This document shows positions 23,265 through 30,331 of a stretch of DNA of 30,331 nucleotides, in pieces. The stretch is from Ettlia oleoabundans (taxonomy: Eukaryota > Chlorophyta > Chlorophyceae > Chlamydomonadales): the NCBI GenBank assembly GCA_019693395.1, contig JAAMXP010000725.1, positions 1 through 30,331 on the forward strand, in the 5' to 3' direction. Under the pieces are notes generated by a model. That model was not told where the DNA came from and ran no database searches. It worked only from the letters and a program-made list of their open reading frames with translations. Made by a program: the position numbers and the translations under genes. The first letter of the stretch is position 1. The number at the start of each line of letters is the position of its first letter.

Positions 23265-26200
23265 ATGCAGCGTACCATTCAAAACCGGCAGAGCGTCCCC
23301 TCAGGCACCCCTCTAGTGGGCAGCCCGTTGTTATCCTCTCTGTCGCAAGCAGCAGCGGAAGATGACGCGCGTCGGGCGCTGGAGAGACAGGCGGACAAGA
23401 CAAAACAGTGGAAGGTGGCCTTCGTCTCGCGCCGGTGTTTTTGCTGCTCAGCAGGACAGTGTGACAAATGGTAGCACGGGGATCAAAGAGACATGCAGGT
23501 CGCCTTGAATCACCCCCGGCCAAGCTGCGGCCCTGCAAGTCACTGCCGTCAATTTGTCTGCCTGCAGGCGAAGGCGCATAAGCTTGGGGACATCATCGTC
23601 AAGCAGGATACCCAGAATAAGGAGCTGCAGCGTCAGTTGGCAGCTCTGCAGGCTGCGCAGGCCGCAGCCCTCACTGCTGCGACTGCCGATGCTGGTGCGG
23701 CGGCTGGTGGTGCGCCCGCCCTAAGTGCCACCGACCTTGCAACGATGCGGCACCAGCTGGTGCTGGCCCAAGCGCAGCTTAGACAGCAGTCCGAAGAGCT
23801 TGAGGCTGCGAGGGGTGACTACAAGCAGAAGCAATCCCTTCTCAAGGAGGCGGCAGGTGGGAGTGGGCCGCTGTGACTGCCTTCGGCTGTCGCAGCCTGG
23901 CGTTGACGTCCTGAGAAGTCAGGAGCATCTGGCATGGTCAACTTTGTGTTTAAAAAAGAACATCGAAGTCTGAAATCTCCTCTGTTATGCGCGTACTACA
24001 TTGTACATGTTCATCCCGCCTCCCTGCCTGTTCCCCTGCGGTTTAGGTGCCGCCCGGCGCGAGGTTCTGGCGCTACAGGCCGCTAACCGCGAGCTGCAGG
24101 CGATGGCCGACCGACTGCAGCAGCAGAACGAGCAGCTGGGGGAGCAGCTCAAGGCGGCACGGAACGGCGGTGGGCTGCCAGAGGGTGGTGCAAGCGGTGC
24201 GGGCAGCGCGGGGCCCAGCCCTGCCAAGCGTCACATGGACTCGGCTCTGCTGCAGGCCATGCTGCGGAAGAAGGACGGGTAGGAGCCTGCATCTATGCAC
24301 CCCTACATATTGTGGCCTGCATTCATGTACCCTTGCATACTGTGGCTTAATGGGGAGTTAAACTCGAGTTTGGCTATGCCTTGCTGTTGGGGCAAGAAAA
24401 GCAAGGCAGCAGTTCGCTGAACATCCAGCTGGGCAAGGTCATCTCTCGACCTCTCTGGCAACTGACTCCCCAAACTTGTTTCATGCAGTGAGCTGTCCCT
24501 GCTGCGAGAGGACAGCACTTCGCAACAGGAGGAGCTGATGCGCACGCTGGCATTACTGCAGGTGGGGCAAAGTAACAGTAACTCTTGATCTACTACTGTG
24601 CTACTCGTGTGTCTGTCTGCTCACTCTCCTGCTGTGTTCAGTGTTTGTATCCCTGCGCTGGCCATTGTATATATGTACCGGTTGACTCATAGCTCCCAAG
24701 GCTGGCAAGAACCATACACATTGCTGTCGCTGAACTGCAGGCTGCGCATAATCGAGAGGGTGACTTGCGCCGTCAGGTGACTTTGCCCCTCCGCCCCTTC
24801 GCCAGCATGGCCTCATGCTGGTTGCCTTTCTTCCCCAGCACTGCGCGCCCAGCACTTGCACTGAATCTTGCGCTGCTTGCCTGCACGTGTGTGGGTCGCA
24901 GATTTGGTTTACTACCTCTCACACAACTGTGGGACATGAATCATTGTGTCTCTATATCAACCCGCATAACCATCTAAATCTCTTTCCAACCTATCCCGAT
25001 CGTCCTTGCATCATGGCTGGGTGCAGGTGTCCAGCCTGGAAGGCCAGCTGGCTATCACCCAGGATGAGCTGACACAAAAAGATGCACACCTGGAAGTGCT
25101 GAGGTGGGTGGCTGGGTGGGTGGTTGGTAAACAGTGGCATAGCACACCTGGAAGTGCTGAGGTGGGTGGCTGCATGGGTGGTAAGAAGGTGGCATAGCAC
25201 ACTTAGAGGTGCTAAGGTGGGTGGGTAGAAAGTGGCGTAGCACCACTGGAGGTGCCGAGGTGGATGACTGAGAGGCAGTGGTGTATTCCACACTTGTTTG
25301 GCGCGCCGAGGTCGTCTGTATCATAATGGATGTAAGCAATGCGTTGTGCTGATTTCGATCCGCATAACTGGTTAGTGTGTGCCATCCAAGAGGCAGGTAC
25401 TCATCTATTACTTTATTGCTTTGCCACGTTGTTTCAGGGAGAAGCTGGAGGAGCAACAGCAGCAATTGTGCCAGCTGCAGAAGCAGCTAACAGCTGCAGA
25501 GCACCAGACGGCTGCTTCCACTGCTGCTGCTGCCGCAGTAAATGGTGGTGGGGCAGAGTCTTTGGGGTTGGTGTCGACGGAGGCGGAAGTGGCGGGGCTG
25601 GAGCAGCGGTTGCAGAACGCGGAAGCTGAGTTGAAGGTGAGCCCTGATGTCCAGCTGAGCCCTGCCCTTTATGATGCTGGTTTTTGTTCGTGGGCAGTTT
25701 ATCAAACGTGATATTGCAAGGTGCTGCGGCCATCGCAGTTGCTGCCTGCTCTCACTCACCCCTTCCAGCGCTTTTGTACACATCAGTTTTCATCTCTCTG
25801 GTCCTTGCCGCCCCACTACCAATGCAGGCTGCTAGCGGCGATCTGGCTGCTGCCCAGCTTGAGCGCAGCAGCATGGCAGCAGAGGTGCAGCAGCTGAGGC
25901 AGCAGCTGCAGCAGAGGGATGCTGAGGTGGCCCAGCTGCGCCTGCAGGTGAGCTCCGGCACAAACTCACCGCAAACACTGCAGCCGGTGCACTGGACAAC
26001 AATTCCAGAAACCCGCCCGATGCCTGTGATGCTTGATACACTCGTCGGCCGGTGACCAAAAGCAGGTTTACACATGCTTGCTGGCGCTGCTCCTGTCCCT
26101 GTCCTCCCCATGCAGCTGCCCCAGCTGCATGCCGAGATGCTGGAGCTGCAGCGCCAAGCGGATTCCTCAAGCACTGAGGTCCGGGATGGCTTTGTACAGT

Positions 26201-28348
26201 ATGCCTTCATGTGTGCTTTACTTGCTGAGCACAATAGGCATTGTGGATTGACAGATGCAGCAGTCGTTCGCAGTGTTGGCTGCACGTCCTCTTTGGCTGC
26301 ACCCCTAAACACATTCTGCACACGCCACTGGCTTTCTTTCGACTGCAGGCTGCAAGAGCCCAAGAGGAGCTAAAGGTTGCTGAAAAGCGCCTGGAGCGCC
26401 AACTTGAGGAGGCAGCTGAAGAGCTGAAGCTGCAGGATCGCGCCGCTGCAGACCAGCTTGAGCTGCTGCAGCGGCAGGCCACCGAGCAGCTTGAGCAGCA
26501 GCAGAGGGCTGTTGCTGAGCAGCTGGCCAGGCAACGGGCTTCTGCTGCTCAGCAGCTGGCAGAGCAGCAAACCACTGCCGAAGAGCGATTGGAGCAAATT
26601 CAACGTGATGCCGAGCAAAGGGAGGCTGCAGCTGTGCGGGAGGTGACTGAACAGGCTGCAAAACAGCAGCAGGAGTGGGAGGAGAAGGAGGCTGAGCTGC
26701 AGCAGCTGGCAGAGGCTACTGAGCAGGCAGCGAAGCAGCAGCGGGAGTGGGAGGAGCAGCGGGCTGAGTTGCAACAGGAGGCTGAGGTGGCGAGTGCGGC
26801 ACGGGCAGACCTGGAGGCAAAGTTACAGCTCGCGGCAGGGGAACGTGCTGATCTTTTGAAGCAACTGGAGGCGGCAGCTGTCGCGCTGTCGGCAGCTGAG
26901 GACAAGCTGGCAGTGCAGCGGGAGGCGGCAGAGGAACGGGAGGCTTTGCGGGGCATGGAGGCTGCCGACCTTGCAACCCAGGCATCAGAGCTGCGGACTG
27001 CGGTGCAGCATGCTGCTTCCAAGCAACAGGAAGCTGTGCAGCAGCTGCGGGAGACGGAGGGGCACCTGGCCTCCCTGCGGGGGCAGCTGCAGCATGCGGA
27101 GGAGCGGTCAGAGGCTCTGCAACGGCAGCTGGAGGAAGGGCAGGCAGGTTATGAGCACCAACTGGTGGCGGCATGGTCTGAGAGGGACTCATGTCAGCGC
27201 CAGCTCACCCGCTTGCAGAGTGACGTGGCAGATGCAGAGCTGCTGCTCTCGTCCTTCTTGGGCGGCAGCTCTAACAGCAGCGCCAGCAGCCTGTTTCCCA
27301 CCCCCACAGCTAGCCCCAAGCGCACAGGCGGCGAGCTGGCTCAGGGAGGTGGCGGTGAGGCTGAGGTGGTGGTGGCACCAAAGGTGGCTGCTGCTGTGCA
27401 TTGGCTGCAGCACACACAGCAGCAGCACCAGCAGCAGCAGCAGCACCAGCAGCAGGAGGTTGAAGGAGCAAGCGGCCCACTAACAGCGCGCAACAGCAGC
27501 AGCAGCAGGCTGTGTCGCCGCATCCAAACCGTCCTCCACGAGTTGCAGCGTCTGCAGCAGCAGCAGCGATTGAAGGAGGATGCTTTTGCTCGGGCTGCCT
27601 CCCTGCCCGGTTCGGGGGGCAGCAGCCCCCTTGGGGATCAACCATCTGCCCACCCAGCGGAGGCCCAGGGCAGATGTGAGCTGCCACTGCTGTCGCCAGT
27701 GCAGAGCACGGGCAGCAGCATGCTCATCGCTGCTGTGCATGGCAGCGACAGCCTAACTCTGCCAGCTGGCGGTTTTGAGGAATTGGAGGAGGGTGCACCT
27801 GTACTGACCAGCTCCCCTGGAGTGCAGGCAAGGCTGGTGTTGCTCATTATTGCAAGGGAAAATGGCTACCATTTGGGAATTCAGAAAAGGAGCCAACGGG
27901 CACAACGAGACACCCCTATTTGCCGGCCCTACCTACAGCATTGGCAGCAACCTGTTCCCGGTTTTGGTAAAGAATCGCCACAAATGCTGCCGAGAATCGA
28001 ACCGGTGGTGTCCATGCTACAGATAGGCGCAATCAGTGCCTCAACTGACCAACCTGACCTGCTAATCCACAGCTGCCCTGCTGCGCTTTGCTGCAGGTTG
28101 CACACAGCACCATGCCAGGTGCTGCCGGGGCTCCAGCAGCCCGTCGTAAGAGCCAGCTGCGGAAAGGCTCAGCACAGCAGCAGGAGTTGCAGCAGGGCCA
28201 GCACAAGGCTGGTGGCAGCAGCAAGAGGCGCGGCGGTGGGCGGGGAGGCGGCAAGCACAATCTTGAGGCTATTGTTCGCACTGCTGGGCTCGCAGGGCTA
28301 GTGGGGGCAGTGGCGCTGCAGCTGCTACAGCATGCGCGGCCGCGCTAA
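23265..28348 (+). CDS. Long coiled-coil protein with C-terminal membrane tail
   Basis: No specific family recognised. Eleven exons join in phase to 989 residues: 23265-23414, 23568-23856, 24047-24278, 24489-24561, 24741-24776, 25027-25103, 25438-25636, 25828-25947, 26116-26178, 26349-27827 and 28097-28348 (TAA). From residue 40 or so most of the chain is heptad-rich and dominated by Gln, Glu, Ala and Leu (LQAANRELQAMADRLQQQNE is typical), with the long tenth exon forming an almost continuous coiled coil. A Ser/Gly-rich and Gln/His-rich break follows (about 27265-27500). The last exon has a basic patch (SSKRRGGGRGGGKHN) and then a hydrophobic stretch (AGLAGLVGAVALQLL) eight residues from the end, resembling a tail anchor. 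Golgin-type tethers share this layout, but that is only analogy. The start ATG is in good context (gcgccATG). The last intron appears to begin with GC. Confidence 0.85.
24284..24345 (+). repeat. 30-bp tandem repeat next to a donor in the coiled-coil gene
   Basis: Two imperfect copies of about 30 bases, both starting cctgcat and ending with a tgtgg-type tail, follow directly after the donor at 24279. Confidence 0.7.
25084..25315 (+). repeat. Donor-junction tandem array in the coiled-coil gene
   Basis: The exon end plus donor at 25084 (gcacacctggaagtgctgag then gtgggtggct) is repeated identically over about 30 bases at 25142, then with changes at 25197 (donor kept), 25240 (GTGGAT) and 25288 (strongly decayed). 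Offsets are 58, 55, 43 and 48 bases. Divergence rises away from the functional junction. Confidence 0.9.
26643..26786 (+). repeat. In-frame 72-bp duplication within the coiled coil
   Basis: Two adjacent 24-residue units, each containing TEQAAKQQ, EWEE and AELQQ, at 26643-26714 and 26715-26786. The length keeps both the reading frame and the coiled-coil register approximately intact. Confidence 0.8.
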
Positions 28349-29069
28349 GTTCATGCTTGCTTGGGCAGCATGGGCGTGCTTATGTTCTAAGTCAAACTAC
28401 AATGTGCACACCCACGCTGAAGACTTGCTTGGGCAGCATGGGCGTGCTTATTTTCTAAGACAAGCTACAATGTGCACCCCACGCTTAAGACTTGCTTGGG
28501 CAGCATGGGCGTGCTTGTTTTGGGATCAGTTTAGCGCTTCCACCAGCTTCCAGCAATCAATCATGTAAATATACTTGCCTGCCTTGACATGCACACCATT
28601 GACGCTCACGGCTTATCACTATGTGGTTGAAACCCCAGTTTTAGTTACAAAGTGAAACCTCACTGTTTGTTGCTGCCCAAGGCAAATGTTGTTGAAGTTT
28701 GGATAACGAGCGCCTGAACTCACACTCAAATATGTTGCAGGCAGCAAAACGTCCAAAGCCTTGGGTATGAATGCATGACAAACAGAAAGAGAACGTGAAA
28801 TAAATTCACAGCGGAGAGTGACCGCTTGACAAAAGCAAGGGAGGTCACAAGCATTTGGGGTAAATACAGGGCACGACACTCAAATGCTGGTTGACAGATC
28901 ATAACAAATCTAAAAGCTGCCACCACAGTGGCAATGCGTGGGGAGCTGACTGACCAAAGTCGTACCGTCACGTGCTGATTCACACACTGATAGGTTGTGT
29001 TCGGAAGCTTGTTACTTGCCGGTTGCGTGTTCGACGCTCGCCCAATAAAGGCTGGTGCAATTGGCTCAA
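28349..29069. other. 3' region shared by the convergent coiled-coil and p25-alpha genes
   Basis: Holds the 3' UTRs of both genes. TGTAA on the plus strand at 28564-28568 serves the coiled-coil gene. TGTAA on the minus strand at 28649-28645 could serve the p25-alpha gene, so the two transcripts may end within about 80 bases of each other. No further gene is supported. Confidence 0.6.
28356..28520 (+). repeat. Minisatellite in the coiled-coil 3' UTR
   Basis: A unit of 67-68 bases beginning cttgcttgggcagcatgggc starts at 28356, 28424 and 28491. The third copy is partial. The array begins 8 bases after the stop codon. Confidence 0.9.
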
Positions 29070-30331
29070 TTAAGGCCTGCCCGCCCGGTCGTGGAAGCGC
29101 ACTGCCAGGGGCGTGGTACCTCGGCGTATGGGCCCCTCTGCTGCCGCCACCAACAGCCGCACCTGCGCACAAACACGAGACACAGGTTACAAGCCGTATG
29201 AATCAAAGATAAGCATGCTTGGCAAGCTGCAGCCCAAGAGCAACGAATTGTGCTGGTGACTGCTTGAGAATGGGTGTGCTTTGCCGACAACCAGCAGCCA
29301 CCCCATATCCCAAAGCTGTAGAGCCACACACTTACCTCAGTCTCGTCGCAGCCGCGTGCTGCTGCCAGCAGAGGCAGGGCTTCCATAAACTGCTTGAAGG
29401 AGATGGGACGCCCCTGCAGTGCAGGTGGGTAGGGTGGGAGTGTACTAAGATGCGGTTTCAAGCGCGGGCGGGAGGGTGCACATCAGTTTTGCTCGGCAAC
29501 GTGTCGCAGCAATGTGTTCCATGTTTAGAGAGGGTGGTCACCAAAGCTGACAACAATACAGGGTTGAAAGCCACACCCACCTGACCAGCCACCCACCGTA
29601 TCTGACACCTCCAGCTGAAACCTCCCCCCAGAAACAGCCACCTGCCCAGCCACCCACCTTATCTGACACCCTCCTGTACGTGAGGTCCACCTGTACCGAG
29701 GTGAGCTTGCCATCAATCAGGCAGCACTCCCGGCACAGCTTGGCAAAGAGAGAACCCTCCATGCGGGGCACGCCTGCAGGAGCAGGCCAGGTGGCACGGG
29801 GAGGAAGAAAGGGTGGGTTACTCATACGGGAGATGGTGGATCGAAAAAGGGAAGCTTAATCTTATACTCCTTCATTCCCCAGCAGCAGACCAGCCGTACA
29901 GTTTACCTTGCAATCAAACAGGTTCATGCCACGAAACCACCCCTCACCTTCCATCTGCGCCTTCTTCCCAAACACCGCAAACTCGCGCCACACTTTCTTC
30001 AGATCGGCTGTGGTGATGCCTCTGCCGTCTCCAAAGCGGCGCTTTGCCGCTTCCAGCGCTCCAACTGCCGCCTCTGCTGCCGCTTCGGGGGACACCAGCG
30101 CGGCTGGCGGCGGCGGCCGCTGCTCTGGCGTGGCTGGCTCGTAAAATGCGGCGCTGGCGGCAGCGGCCAGGCTGGTTGCCCGAGCCCGAGCAAGAGCGTC
30201 CGCCAGTTTTTGCTGAGCTCGGATGCGGGAATTGACTGCAGATTGGGCACGCACAGCGGCGTCTGCTGCCTGCCGTGCCGCCGCCGCCGCCGACTCGCGG
30301 CGCTGCTGGGCTGCGGCAGCCGCCTTTTCGG
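29070..30331 (-). CDS. p25-alpha/TPPP-like protein (5' end outside window)
   Basis: The p25-alpha domain is the core of tubulin polymerization-promoting proteins, which bind and bundle microtubules; in protists and algae the family is often linked to flagella. Exons 30331-29948, 29773-29658, 29413-29336 and 29162-29070 (TAA) join in phase. Domain pieces: GITTADLKKVWREFAVFGKK, MEGSLFAKLCRECCLIDGK, LTSVQVDLTYRRVSDK, RPISFKQFMEALPLLAAARG and RRGTTPLAVRFHD. The C-terminus stops a few residues after FHD, so the glycine-rich tail of animal TPPP is absent. Upstream of the domain, the visible sequence is an Ala/Arg/Gln-rich, probably helical stretch of about 70 residues that runs to the window edge without an ATG, so the start is not visible. 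Confidence 0.9.
29585..29671 (-). repeat. Donor-junction repeat in a p25-alpha intron
   Basis: On the minus strand the exon end and donor (gtgtcagataag then gtgggtggctgg, junction at 29658) recur about 60 bases downstream, with the donor GTGGGTGGCTGG retained and one change in the exon-derived part. Confidence 0.85.

Noticed and set aside
26370..27192. Long antisense frames rich in Leu, Ser and Pro opposite the coiled-coil exon
   Set aside because: They are shadows of GC-rich CAG/GAG-repeat coding sequence on the plus strand, with no independent motifs.
27985..28075. tRNA-like segment on the minus strand (GGTTCGATTC T-loop core)
   Set aside because: The T-stem has mismatches and no 7-bp acceptor stem could be formed with the upstream sequence. 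It lies in the last intron of the coiled-coil gene and is at best a decayed fragment.

Overview
The window is nuclear DNA from a eukaryote, most likely a green alga (Chlorophyta). The coding sequence is broken into many short exons with GT-AG introns. TGTAA motifs, the usual chlorophyte poly(A) signal, lie downstream of several stop codons. The proteins are rich in Ala and Gln runs, and the gene set (plastid-type Mini-RNase III, phosphate acetyltransferase, p25-alpha protein, CDC25) fits an alga. The species cannot be named from sequence alone. There is one 67-base assembly gap (19683-19749), and both window ends fall inside genes.

Layout, left to right: (1) 121-2896 +, the last six exons of phosphate acetyltransferase. 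(2) 4240-6534 -, a decayed copy of (3). (3) 7128-9740 -, an intact F-box-like/leucine-rich protein with two C-terminal membrane segments. (4) 10320-16481 -, a complete 23-exon gamma-glutamyltransferase. (5) 16838-18304 -, a five-exon Mini-ribonuclease III. (6) 18724-22646 +, an 11-exon CDC25-type cell-cycle phosphatase, head to head with (5). (7) 23265-28348 +, an 11-exon tail-anchored coiled-coil protein. (8) 29070-30331 -, a p25-alpha/TPPP-like protein running off the right edge and convergent with (7). Joining exons by phase gives uninterrupted frames for (1) and (3)-(8).

The genes do not form one pathway: central carbon metabolism (PTA), glutathione turnover (GGT), organelle RNA processing (Mini-III), mitotic control (CDC25), membrane tethering or scaffolding (coiled coil) and microtubules (p25-alpha).

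The most unusual signal is structural. Many introns contain tandem, progressively decayed copies of their own exon-intron junction, including a stretch of exon and the splice site. Donor copies lie downstream of the true donor and acceptor copies lie upstream of the true acceptor, so every copy is intronic. This looks like a continuing process of intron growth by junction duplication. Other points of note are the full-length CDC25, the pseudogene/intact paralogue pair, a 42-bp element carrying TGTAA at the 3' ends of two unrelated genes, and two apparent GC-AG introns.
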